Assembly (NCBI GenBank): GCA_964467705.1
Contig: CAYXUZ010000169.1
Span: 1 to 13,954, forward strand
DNA from: CAADGU01 sp964467705
GTDB taxonomy: Bacteria; Chloroflexota; Anaerolineae; Promineifilales; Promineifilaceae
Reading direction: 5' to 3'
DNA: 13,954 nucleotides
The position numbers were made by a program, and so were the translations under genes. The first letter of the stretch is position 1, and each line of letters begins with the position of its first letter. Positions 6,728 to 13,415 of this stretch are shown here, in pieces. The notes under the pieces are model-generated. The model ran no database searches. It was not told the origin of the DNA and saw only the letters and a list, made by a program, of their open reading frames with translations.

Positions 6728-8983
6728 ATGTCCACACAAACCTGTTCTAACCAATTGTCAACCGTTTCTATTCGTGTGACATTGCTACTTTTCATGTTAT
6801 TGGGTGTCATCCTTCTCAGTTCCCCCAGGCCCACACACGCGCTTGTTCTTCCTCCTGTTCAAGTCATTTATGAAGGCGGCCCGCTCGCCGGTTATGCGGG
6901 GGTGGCTATCTCCCCCAATGGGCAAACTCTATACATCGGTGACGCTTTCGCCGATACCATCTATGCTCTACCCAGCAGTGGTGGTTCATTAACCCCAGTG
7001 AATGTAGGCACGTTGGGTTCCCCCACCGGTCTGGTCGTTTCCCCCAACGGCGCCACCATCTACGCCAATCTGTCTTACAGAGGGTTAGCCACCCATCACC
7101 CGGTTGTGGTTTCCTTGCCGGCCAGTGGGGGGCCAGCCAGCATCGTAGCAAATTTACCGGCAACGCCAGGGCCATCTGGCGGTCTGGCCATTTACCCGGA
7201 AGGGGTCACTCTGGTCGTCGCTCCCAACTATCCCCGTATGGCTCTTTACCGGGTAGTCATCGCTCAAGGTAATCCTGTTAGCCTGCTTGTTGGTGATGGG
7301 TTTGATTTTATGGCTGATGTGCGAGTGTCTCCCGATAGCCGGTGGCTTTATCTGGGCGCTGATGGCAACAACCGGCTGCTAAAAGTATCCAATGATGGCG
7401 GTGTTCCGACACCAATCCCTACTGGCATCCCTTTTGCCGATCCGGTCAATATCACTTTGTCACCCGATGGGAAGACACTATATGTGCTTGACCCCAATAT
7501 CCGTATAAACGAAGCGGGAGACGTTGTGACAGACGGCGGCTGGCCTGGGGCAATTTTTGTTGGCCCGGCTGACGGCGGTCAGTTTTATTTGTTGTATGCG
7601 GGTTTGTCTGAGTATGGATTGCACGGCCGTATCACCATCAGCCCCGACGGTAAAACCCTCTATTTTGGTGGGATTCGCCGCAGTAACAACGCCCCTGTTG
7701 TCCTGAGCACCCCCTTGTTACCGTTTACCTTTCAAGTCAACAGCACGGCCGATCCCGGCGATGGTGTGTGTAACGGCAGCGAATGTACTCTACGAGAAGC
7801 CATCGTGGCGGCAAACAGTGTGCCGGGCGCTAACACGATTCTTGTTCCGGCCGGCAACTATACGCTGAACGTACCCCATGCGGGCGAAGATAATGCCCTT
7901 ACCGGTGATCTAGACATCACCGACGATCTGGTCATTGAAGGCAATGCTGCCAGCACCACCATCATTGATGCCAATGAACTGGGACGCATCTTTCATATCG
8001 CCGCCCATGCAACCGTCAAGATTAAAAACCTGACCATGCAAAATGGGTTTACCGGTGATGGCGGCGGCATCTTTAACGCGGGCACACTCCACCTCCTGAA
8101 CAGCACAGTCACAGGCAACCGCACCGATTACGAAGGGCCTGAATACGGCGGCAACGAAGGCGGCGGTATTTACAACACAGGCACACTTTCCATCTCCAAC
8201 AGCCAACTGACAGATAACACCACCGACCGGGGCATGGGTGATGGTGGCGGCGGGGCCATTATGAATGAGGGCGTCGTACAAGTGACACGCAGTTACTTCA
8301 GCCACAACTGGGCCGCCGGTGGGGGCGTGGTTTTTAATAGGGGCGGCGAAGTGACGCTGACGGACTGCACGTTATTTACCAATTGGGCCAGATTTTTCGG
8401 TGGCGCTGTGGAGAATATCAATGGCGGTAACGCTATCATTTCCAAAAGCACCATCACCGGCAGCAACGATAGTATCTACAACAACTCTGGGGCGACGCTG
8501 CTGCTGCTGAACAGCACGGTCTCCCATAATGTCGGCTACCGGGTTGCAGGGGGCATTAACGCTTTTGGCGGCACAGTACAGATCATCAACAGCACCATTA
8601 GCTACAACAGCGGCAACGGCTCCGCCCCAGGCGGAATTGCCGGTCATGCTTTTGTTAGCCTGGCCCATAGCATTGTGGCCTACAACAGCGAGGCCAATTG
8701 TGGCGAAATCTACACCAGCCTGGGTTATAACCTCGACAATGATGGTTCGTGTGGGTTTAGCGGCGTGGGCGACCTGATAGCCGATCCGCTGCTCGGCCCA
8801 CTGCAAAATAACGGCGGACAGACGCCAACACACGCTCTGCTGCCGGGCAGCCCGGCTATTGATGCCGTCCCTCCTGGCGTCTGTCTGTCGGCAAGGGACC
8901 AGCGCAATGTGCCACGTCCACAAGATGGCAATGGCGATAACGTACCGGCGTGTGATGCGGGCGCGTTTGAATTGAGACCGTAA
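6728..8983 (+). CDS. Exported beta-propeller / CSLREA beta-helix protein with choice-of-anchor Q domain
   Basis: A 751-residue secreted protein. A signal peptide spans ~1-38 (hydrophobic core 17-31, likely cleavage after THA at 36-38). Residues ~45-325 carry repeated (I/V/L)SP(N/D)(G/S)xx(L/I)Y blades, as in YncE/SMP-30-like beta-propellers. A CSLREA-type motif follows at ~337-359 (VNSTADPGDGVC...ECTLREAI). Right-handed parallel beta-helix repeats run to ~680, rich in GGGI(F/Y)N and LxNSTV/I. The end, ~681-747 (NNGGQTPTHALLPGSPAID...CDAGAFE), matches the choice-of-anchor Q domain. Despite the name of that domain, the protein stops four residues after the CDAGAFE motif, with no sorting signal or membrane helix, so it may be released or held non-covalently. 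It is likely surface-exposed and may bind or cleave polysaccharide; no catalytic site could be identified. Confidence 0.9.
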   Translation: MSTQTCSNQLSTVSIRVTLLLFMLLGVILLSSPRPTHALVLPPVQVIYEGGPLAGYAGVAISPNGQTLYIGDAFADTIYALPSSGGSLTPVNVGTLGSPTGLVVSPNGATIYANLSYRGLATHHPVVVSLPASGGPASIVANLPATPGPSGGLAIYPEGVTLVVAPNYPRMALYRVVIAQGNPVSLLVGDGFDFMADVRVSPDSRWLYLGADGNNRLLKVSNDGGVPTPIPTGIPFADPVNITLSPDGKTLYVLDPNIRINEAGDVVTDGGWPGAIFVGPADGGQFYLLYAGLSEYGLHGRITISPDGKTLYFGGIRRSNNAPVVLSTPLLPFTFQVNSTADPGDGVCNGSECTLREAIVAANSVPGANTILVPAGNYTLNVPHAGEDNALTGDLDITDDLVIEGNAASTTIIDANELGRIFHIAAHATVKIKNLTMQNGFTGDGGGIFNAGTLHLLNSTVTGNRTDYEGPEYGGNEGGGIYNTGTLSISNSQLTDNTTDRGMGDGGGGAIMNEGVVQVTRSYFSHNWAAGGGVVFNRGGEVTLTDCTLFTNWARFFGGAVENINGGNAIISKSTITGSNDSIYNNSGATLLLLNSTVSHNVGYRVAGGINAFGGTVQIINSTISYNSGNGSAPGGIAGHAFVSLAHSIVAYNSEANCGEIYTSLGYNLDNDGSCGFSGVGDLIADPLLGPLQNNGGQTPTHALLPGSPAIDAVPPGVCLSARDQRNVPRPQDGNGDNVPACDAGAFELRP

Positions 8984-9012
8984 GAGTAGAAATGGCTATT
9001 GTTTTGATTCAG

Positions 9013-9030
9013 GCAAACGTCTTTGTTTGC
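9013..9030 (+). promoter_or_regulatory. Small hairpin next to the ribosome binding site
   Basis: gcaaac (9013-9018) pairs with gtttgc (9025-9030) around a 6-base loop, directly abutting AGGAGG at 9031. The stem is short and may be chance, but its position would let it influence ribosome access to the next gene. Confidence 0.3.
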
Positions 9031-9036
9031 AGGAGG
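9031..9036 (+). promoter_or_regulatory. Strong ribosome binding site
   Basis: AGGAGG lies 6 bp before the ATG at 9043, fixing the start of the small membrane protein. Confidence 0.75.
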
Positions 9037-9042
9037 TAAAGG

Positions 9043-9450
9043 ATGAAAGCGAAACTGTTCTTGATCGTTGATGCCATCATCTTGCTGCTATTTGCCGTGG
9101 GGTACCTGCTGTCGCCCCAATGGGTTTTGGAGCAATTTGACATCACTGTGAATGAGGGTGGGGTGATGATGGCCCAGCTTTTCGGCGCAACTATTTTGGG
9201 CATTGCCGTTCTCAACTGGCTGAGCCGGGATGTACATTATTTTGAGGAACTCCAGCCTGTGGCCCTGGCAAATTTCGTTGGACATGGCCTGGCTTTTGTG
9301 GTGCTGTTGTGGCAAAAGCTGAACGGCGCGGGGAATGAGTATTGCTGGTTTGTCATTGGCTTTACTCTGCTGTTTGCCCTGGCCTTTGGCTACTTCTCGT
9401 TTGTACACACCGGCATGGAAAAACCAGGTGTAACACCTAAAACTGCTTGA
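9043..9450 (+). CDS. Small four-helix membrane protein, unassigned
   Basis: A 135-residue protein with four hydrophobic segments at about 4-24, 42-60, 72-92 and 99-121. It ends in a short soluble tail (MEKPGVTPKTA). The region GYLLSPQWVLEQFDITVNEGGVMMAQLFGATILGIAVLNWLSR has the look of small uncharacterised membrane families (a DUF4345/DUF4267-like arrangement), but I cannot assign it. The stop codon TGA overlaps a possible ATG of the next gene (9450), which suggests an operon with the two kinases downstream. The strong ribosome binding site and consistent membrane topology support a real gene. Confidence 0.8.
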   Translation: MKAKLFLIVDAIILLLFAVGYLLSPQWVLEQFDITVNEGGVMMAQLFGATILGIAVLNWLSRDVHYFEELQPVALANFVGHGLAFVVLLWQKLNGAGNEYCWFVIGFTLLFALAFGYFSFVHTGMEKPGVTPKTA

Positions 9451-10580
9451 TGAAGGAACCCAACGGCCGTTGCCCGCACATAGGTAACGGCCGTCTCCCC
9501 ACCATGATCACCGCCATCACCCGTTACTTGCATGAACGCCACGGCACGTCCGTTGACATTCAATCCGTCCGGGAACTGGATGGGCAGCCAGCCAGCAGCG
9601 AAACACTCAAACAATTTGGCTACGGCCGTCCCCTACTCGTCACGTATCAGGTGGAAAACGAAGAAAAGAGTGAGGTTTTCCACCGCATCCGCCGCAATGC
9701 GTTTGGCCGTGAGCGCGACGATGACCGGGTAGCCGTTGTCTGGCTGGATTACCACACCTTCAACCGGCTGCCGCGCCATGTCACGGCCGTAGATATGCTG
9801 CTGCACACCGATGACGGCCGTTTGCAATCCATACAAACGGCCGACGAACTGCTGCTCGTCACCACGTACCAGCCGGGCAACCTGTACGCTGACGATCTGG
9901 CCCGTATCCGCGATGAAGGCGTTTTGCAGCCCATAGACTGGCAGCGAGCAGCAGACCTGGCCCACTATCTGGCACAGATTCACCAGACAGCCCATGACGA
10001 TCCCGACCTGTGGCGGCGGCGGCTGCGCGATTTGATCGGTCATGGCGAAGGGATCATGGGGCTGACCGACAGTTACCCGAACGGGCTGGCTTACGCCGAC
10101 ACAGCTTTTTTGCAAGAGATCGAAATGCAGGCCAACCGGTGGCGCTGGCGGCTGAAACCATTACACGGCCGTCTGTGCCAGGTTCATGGCGACTTTCATC
10201 CTTTCAACATTGGCTTTAGCGAAAATGGAGAGCTGTTTGTATTGGATCGCAGCCGGGGTGAATGGGGTGAAGCGGCTGATGATGTAAGCTGCCTGACTAT
10301 TAACTACCTGTTTTTCTCGTTGCAGCGCGCCGGACAATGGGCACGGCCGTTTACCGACCTTTACGACCACTTTTGGCAATGTTATCTGGCGGCGCGATCG
10401 GATGAGGAGTTGACGGCCGTCATCCAGCCCTGGTTTGCCTGGCGCGCCCTGGTCTTAGCCAGCCCGCTTTGGTACCCCCACCTGAATGAAAGTACCCGCC
10501 GCCAGTTGCTCACCTTTGCCCAACGTGTTTTGGCGACTGACCGTTTTGATTATCACCGGATCGGTGAACTGCTGTCTTAG
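9450..10580 (+). CDS. Aminoglycoside-phosphotransferase-fold kinase (APH family)
   Basis: A 376-residue protein with the kinase-like APH fold. The catalytic loop is VHGDFHPFNI, with Asp248 and Asn253 in the Brenner-type HGDxHxxN motif. The expected metal-binding Asp266 follows in LFVLDRSRGEWGEAADD, where the usual DF(D/E/G) reads DRS. Substrate is unknown: APH-fold enzymes act on antibiotics, choline, sugars and other small metabolites. The start is uncertain. ATG 9450 overlaps the previous stop by one base (TGATG, coupled translation) but gives an odd N-terminus (MKEPNGRCPHIGNGRLPT) encoded across two ACGGCCGT octamers. ATG 9504 gives a cleaner 358-residue protein but has no ribosome binding site. 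A P-loop kinase gene follows after 19 bp, recalling fused APH/P-loop kinase proteins. Confidence 0.85.
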   Translation: MKEPNGRCPHIGNGRLPTMITAITRYLHERHGTSVDIQSVRELDGQPASSETLKQFGYGRPLLVTYQVENEEKSEVFHRIRRNAFGRERDDDRVAVVWLDYHTFNRLPRHVTAVDMLLHTDDGRLQSIQTADELLLVTTYQPGNLYADDLARIRDEGVLQPIDWQRAADLAHYLAQIHQTAHDDPDLWRRRLRDLIGHGEGIMGLTDSYPNGLAYADTAFLQEIEMQANRWRWRLKPLHGRLCQVHGDFHPFNIGFSENGELFVLDRSRGEWGEAADDVSCLTINYLFFSLQRAGQWARPFTDLYDHFWQCYLAARSDEELTAVIQPWFAWRALVLASPLWYPHLNESTRRQLLTFAQRVLATDRFDYHRIGELLS

Positions 10581-10599
10581 GCAAAAGGCAGAGTGGAAA

Positions 10600-11154
10600 A
10601 TGGCGGAAAGGCAAACCATCACACCCGGCCTGGTCATCTGGTTTACCGGGTTGCCCGGTTCTGGTAAAAGCACCCTGGCGCGTGCCCTCAGCCAGCGATT
10701 GGCCGGGCAGGGTATTCATGTGCAGGTGCTGGATTCTGACGAACTGCGCCGCCAACTGACGCCCCACCCTACCTACTCTGCCGCCGAACGGGACTGGTTT
10801 CATGACACCATCATTTACCTGGCCGAACTGCTGGCAAGCAATGGGGTGCATGTTTTTATCGCGGCCACCGGCTCACGCCGTGTTTATCGCGATACTGCGC
10901 GCGCCCGTTTACCACGTTTTGCCGAACTATTTGTGGACTGCCCCACGGCCGTTTGCCAACAACGCGACCCCAAAGGATTATGGCAGATGGCCGCCACAGG
11001 CCAGATAGCCACCCTACCCGGCATGGGCCATGATTATGAGCCGCCCGTTCAGCCTGAACTCTATGTGAACACCGCTGATATGACGGTAGAAACGGCCGTC
11101 GCCGAACTCTGGCAACAACTACAAGCACAGAACCTTCTCGTTTTCTTTACATAA
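10600..11154 (+). CDS. APS-kinase-like (CysC-family) P-loop kinase
   Basis: A 184-residue P-loop kinase. Walker A is GLPGSGKST at 17-25, then VLDSDELRRQL (43-53, CysC usually has DGD), a CPTAVCQQRDPKGLW segment (CysC: CPxxVCExRDxKGLY), and GMGHDYEPPVQPEL (CysC: GIDDPYEPPxxPE). Length and fold match adenylylsulfate kinase. However, the stretch that in CysC reads DRxxNIRR, contacting APS, is ERDWFHDT here (63-70), and the SPYR motif after AA reads TGSR. Phosphorylation of a substrate other than APS is therefore plausible. No ATP sulfurylase or other sulfate gene is in view. The start at 10600 is preferred because the family's N-terminus begins just before the Walker A strand; the ribosome binding site is weak. 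Confidence 0.82.
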   Translation: MAERQTITPGLVIWFTGLPGSGKSTLARALSQRLAGQGIHVQVLDSDELRRQLTPHPTYSAAERDWFHDTIIYLAELLASNGVHVFIAATGSRRVYRDTARARLPRFAELFVDCPTAVCQQRDPKGLWQMAATGQIATLPGMGHDYEPPVQPELYVNTADMTVETAVAELWQQLQAQNLLVFFT

Positions 11155-11174
11155 CCGCGACTGTGGTTTATACT
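11146..11174 (+). promoter_or_regulatory. Sigma-70-type promoter for the sortase gene
   Basis: TTTACA (11146-11151) and TATACT (11169-11174), each five of six consensus bases, are separated by exactly 17 bp. Transcription would begin about 7 bases after the -10 box, at or one base before the sortase ATG at 11182. No Shine-Dalgarno sequence precedes that ATG, so a leaderless mRNA is likely. The -35 box lies in the last codons of the preceding kinase gene. Confidence 0.6.
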
Positions 11175-11181
11175 AACCCGC

Positions 11182-11949
11182 ATGGCAAAGCAGTCAAAGG
11201 ACGAAGAGGTAATCCCCCTGGGTATCGTGTTTATTGTGGTCGGGCTGGTGGTGGTTATCACGGCCGTGGCCATCTTTTATCTCATCTTCCCCAGAACACC
11301 CCGTCAAACTCTGGAGCAAACACAAATCGTGGTGCTACCTGCCACCCCAGACCCCGCCGCGAATGTAGCTCTCCTGCCAGAAACCCCATTGGACGGTGAA
11401 ACGGCCGTCCTGCCTCCGGTGGATGAGGAAACACTGGCATTTGTTCGGGGGCAGCCAGAGCGTATTGTGATTCCGGCAATTGACCTGGATGCTCCTGTAA
11501 GCAGTGTGGGGCTAATACAGGTGCAAAATAGCGGGCAAACATATTACCAATGGTTTGTGCCCCCAGAGTTCCGCGCCGGCTGGCACAACACCAGTGCCCC
11601 ATTAGGCATACCGGGGAATACCGTTCTCAATGGGCACCACAACATTCATGGCGAAGTATTTCGTGACCTGGTTGAACTGGAAGAAGGAGCGGAGATAGTG
11701 GTGTATGGGCAGGCACGGCCGTATACCTACACCGTCGCCACGGTAGAAATTTTGCCCGAACGAGACCAACCTCTATCCACCCGCGTTCAAAACGCCAGTT
11801 GGATAAACCCCACAACAGATGAAAGACTGACATTGGTCACTTGTTGGCCTTATGAAGATAACTCACATCGGCTCGTAGTCGTCGCGTATCCGGCAGAAAA
11901 CAACAGTCAAAGGATGAGCAGCACAAATACGACCGAAGAAAAGAATTGA
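11182..11949 (+). CDS. Sortase, membrane-anchored transpeptidase
   Basis: A 255-residue protein: short basic/acidic N-terminus, one membrane helix at ~12-35, a low-complexity Pro/Thr/Glu linker (~38-90) and a sortase domain (~92-236). The catalytic set is present: His152 in NGHHNIHGEVF, Cys221 in TLVTCWP and Arg230 in SHRLVVVA. The enzyme should cut an LPxTG-like signal on exported proteins and join them to cell-wall or surface amines. It looks nearest to the class E/F-type housekeeping sortases, though the class call is tentative. The next gene encodes a small exported protein with an LPQSG signal, a likely substrate. Polar residues (SSTNTTEEKN) form a tail after the domain. A promoter lies directly upstream, with the start probably leaderless. 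Confidence 0.92.
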   Translation: MAKQSKDEEVIPLGIVFIVVGLVVVITAVAIFYLIFPRTPRQTLEQTQIVVLPATPDPAANVALLPETPLDGETAVLPPVDEETLAFVRGQPERIVIPAIDLDAPVSSVGLIQVQNSGQTYYQWFVPPEFRAGWHNTSAPLGIPGNTVLNGHHNIHGEVFRDLVELEEGAEIVVYGQARPYTYTVATVEILPERDQPLSTRVQNASWINPTTDERLTLVTCWPYEDNSHRLVVVAYPAENNSQRMSSTNTTEEKN

Positions 11950-11981
11950 GATTAGTTACTGCTAGAAATCCGATTTATCTC

Positions 11982-12010
11982 TTAATTCAGATAGCTGGCA
12001 CAAAGATAAT
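11982..12010 (+). promoter_or_regulatory. Possible promoter for the LPQSG protein gene
   Basis: TTAATT (11982-11987, weak -35) and GATAAT (12005-12010, five of six -10 bases) are 17 bp apart in an AT-rich 105-bp gap. It would give a leader of about 38 bases containing the ribosome binding site at 12042-12048. Separate expression from the sortase is thus possible. Confidence 0.4.
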
Positions 12011-12041
12011 GCTTTATTCACAAACCATCAGGATTTGATTT

Positions 12042-12048
12042 AAGGAGG
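12042..12048 (+). promoter_or_regulatory. Very strong ribosome binding site
   Basis: AAGGAGG, 6 bp before the ATG at 12055, matches the full anti-Shine-Dalgarno core. It suggests high translation of the small exported protein, in contrast with the sortase, which has none. Confidence 0.75.
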
Positions 12049-12054
12049 TTCAAG

Positions 12055-12624
12055 ATGAAATTTTGGCAACACAAAACTCTGGTACTCATGATAGCCACCG
12101 GATTACTCTTTTTGGTCGTGGCCTCAGCCACAGCCCAAGACATAGACACCCAAACGCCGGGCAAACTGGCCGGTGCGGTGTATACCGATGCCAATGGGGA
12201 TGGTGTTTGTGTGGGTACAGGCGTCGCCGGTGAAAACCCGGTACCGGGGGTGGAAATTGTCTTTGTCAGCAGCGACAAGGCAACCGTCGTTTCCCTGACC
12301 ACCGGCAGCGACGGCACCTATGGGCTGGCGGCCGCCGGGCAAAGCATTTGGGAAGTAACCGCCCGCCCAGACTCCACCAAGTGGATTGTCACGTCCAGGA
12401 ACCCACTCTTTGTACCTGTCTTGCCAGACACAGGTCTGGTGCAAACAGATGTGAATTTCTGCATTAGCCAGGGTGGTCCCAATGCCGTCATTGTCCTGCC
12501 CCAATCAGGGGCGGCGGCCAACAACAACCTGCCCGTGGGCGTAGTGGTCACGGCCGTACTCGGCGGCCTGATTGTGCTGGCAGGCGTGGCCCTGGAATGG
12601 CAACGCAGGCAAGCAACTCGGTAA
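12055..12624 (+). CDS. Small exported surface protein with LPQSG sorting signal
   Basis: A 189-residue protein with a signal peptide (~1-27, likely cleavage after ATA before Gln28). A single prealbumin-like/SdrD- or Cna-B-type beta domain spans ~37-140, with GKLAGAVYTDANGDG at its start (Asp/Asn-rich, possibly calcium-binding) and GSDGTYGL mid-way. The C-terminus has the sorting layout: LPQSG at 148-152, a hydrophobic segment (~160-180) and a basic tail (EWQRRQATR). The fourth position is Ser instead of Thr, a known type of variation. Cys52 and Cys136 could form a disulfide outside the cell. It follows the sortase gene directly, so it is a probable substrate. An internal LPDTG at 123-127 has no following membrane helix and should not be a sorting site. 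Its role beyond surface display is unknown. Confidence 0.87.
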   Translation: MKFWQHKTLVLMIATGLLFLVVASATAQDIDTQTPGKLAGAVYTDANGDGVCVGTGVAGENPVPGVEIVFVSSDKATVVSLTTGSDGTYGLAAAGQSIWEVTARPDSTKWIVTSRNPLFVPVLPDTGLVQTDVNFCISQGGPNAVIVLPQSGAAANNNLPVGVVVTAVLGGLIVLAGVALEWQRRQATR

Positions 12625-12637
12625 GGTAGCGGTAAAT

Positions 12638-12677
12638 GAAGGGGTACGGCCGTCAAACGGTACGGCCGTACCCCTTC
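12638..12677. terminator. Hairpin built from two ACGGCCGT copies
   Basis: gaaggggtacggccgt (12638-12653) and its exact reverse complement (12662-12677) form a 16-bp stem around an 8-base loop, starting 13 bp after the stop of the LPQSG protein gene. The strong GC-rich stem suggests termination or 3'-end protection. No T-run follows, so the mechanism is uncertain. Confidence 0.6.
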
Positions 12678-12701
12678 CACAATGGGATGAACAGGTGAGG
12701 G

Positions 12702-12720
12702 GGGTGACGGCCGTCCACCC
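12702..12720. repeat. Imperfect palindrome around an ACGGCCGT octamer
   Basis: gggtg-acggccgt-c-caccc folds on itself with one bulged C. It is the third octamer in this cluster and the second in which the flanks extend the palindrome. Confidence 0.45.
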
Positions 12721-12795
12721 ACCACACAAAACAGCACGGCCGTTCCCCCAAAACCCATCGCTCCCCCCATCTACTGCCCGCTTATCCGCTACCAT

Positions 12796-12834
12796 CCGTT
12801 GCGCACAGGGGGCAGAGGTTGGACGAAAAGCAAA
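12796..12834 (+). repeat. Degenerate 39-bp direct repeat, copy 1
   Basis: This matches copy 2 at 13805-13843 at 31 of 39 aligned positions with no gaps. It includes a shared ccgttgc start and a ggacgaaaa core. The copies are 1,009 bp apart and flank the AT-rich minus-strand genes. Confidence 0.5.
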
Positions 12835-12875
12835 CCACTGGCAAACAGGCTGGTGACTGGCAAGCAGATGTGGCA

Positions 12876-12921
12876 CGGTCTCGAAGACCGGCCGCACTAA
12901 GAAGACCTTGCCGCAGCAGGG
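12876..12921 (+). repeat. GAAGACC repeat unit A
   Basis: The unit starts with a small inverted repeat, cggtct-cga-agaccg (12876-12890), followed by aagaccttgccgcagcaggg. Unit B at 13005-13055 has the same order of parts with point changes and a few inserted bases. Confidence 0.45.
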
Positions 12922-13004
12922 AGGGTGTAGAGGTTGGGCCAGTTCTCGTTTGTTCTGACCTGTACTCTATCCTATCAGTCCCTTCCTTGTCATCATACGG
13001 TAAT

Positions 13005-13055
13005 AGGTCTGGAAGACCGCCCACAGCCACCCACGAAGACCTCGCCACAGCAAGG
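13005..13055 (+). repeat. GAAGACC repeat unit B
   Basis: Contains ggtct-gga-agacc (13006-13018) and then aagacctcgccacagcaagg, parallel to unit A about 130 bp upstream. It may be an eroded dispersed palindromic element. Confidence 0.45.
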
Positions 13056-13060
13056 CAACA

Positions 13061-13351
13061 TCAATCAGGAAGACCACGTTGGAGCACGGCAAACAAAATC
13101 AATAAAAATGGCAAGGCACTTATCAATAACATCAAGAGTGCTACAATACGGATGAGCCATTTATGTGCAGACCAACTTACATATGATCTAAAAAAGGAAG
13201 AGAATGGCAAACCAGCCTCTTGGGTATAGCTGTAAAAGCTTTGAGCCCATTGGACATAGCTTGCATATCGGAGCCAGAGTATCACATTAAAAAACAAACT
13301 ATATAAAAACAACAAACCAAATACGCTAAAAAAGATAATCGGTTCGTTCAT
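13061..13351 (-). CDS. Small two-helix membrane protein, possible immunity protein
   Basis: A 96-residue frame starting MNEPIIFFSVFG. It has two strongly hydrophobic segments (~3-23 and ~67-92) separated by an aromatic, amphipathic middle (WLRYASYVQWAQSFYSYTQ). The composition is that of a real membrane protein, and no competing gene exists on the other strand. A TTG at 13369 could add six residues; ATG 13351 is preferred, though neither has a clear ribosome binding site. The region is AT-rich: by my count 60 of 180 bases in 13261-13440 are G or C, against 36 of 60 in a sample from the ABC1-kinase gene (5221-5280). It lies 64 bp downstream of a minus-strand gene fragment that resembles a polymorphic-toxin tail, so an immunity role is a guess from position and size. 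I do not recognise the family. Confidence 0.6.
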   Translation of the reverse strand: MNEPIIFFSVFGLLFLYSLFFNVILWLRYASYVQWAQSFYSYTQEAGLPFSSFFRSYVSWSAHKWLIRIVALLMLLISALPFLLILFAVLQRGLPD

Positions 13352-13415
13352 GGAAATTGTAACATCCAAAAACTCGAGCTTGTTATTCGGTAGTGATAAA
13401 ACATTAACTGGGTAA

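Larger units (their letters stand above)
12625..13060. other. Gene-poor, repeat-rich intergenic stretch
   Basis: No convincing gene is present in these ~436 bp. The stretch holds a 16-bp-stem hairpin (12638-12677), four ACGGCCGT octamers (12646-12743), one copy of a degenerate 39-bp direct repeat (12796-12834) and two related GAAGACC-rich repeat units (12876-12921 and 13005-13055). Open frames crossing it have unconserved, low-complexity products. Confidence 0.6.

Noticed and set aside
9450..10580. An antibiotic-resistance aminoglycoside phosphotransferase
   Set aside because: Only the general fold motifs match. The DRS at the metal site and the operon context give no support for aminoglycosides as substrate.
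12421..12435. Internal LPDTG in the small exported protein
   Set aside because: It lies inside the beta domain and is not followed by a hydrophobic helix and basic tail; LPQSG at the C-terminus has the correct layout.
12876..13070. A CRISPR-like array from the recurring GAAGACC
   Set aside because: There are only two full units, with unequal spacing and diverged sequence; no regular repeat-spacer pattern or cas gene.
12819..13229. 136-codon open frame on the + strand starting at a TTG
   Set aside because: It runs through repeats and hairpins, its product is rich in Arg, Ser and Lys without recognisable domains, there is no ribosome binding site, and it overlaps the better membrane-protein gene on the other strand.
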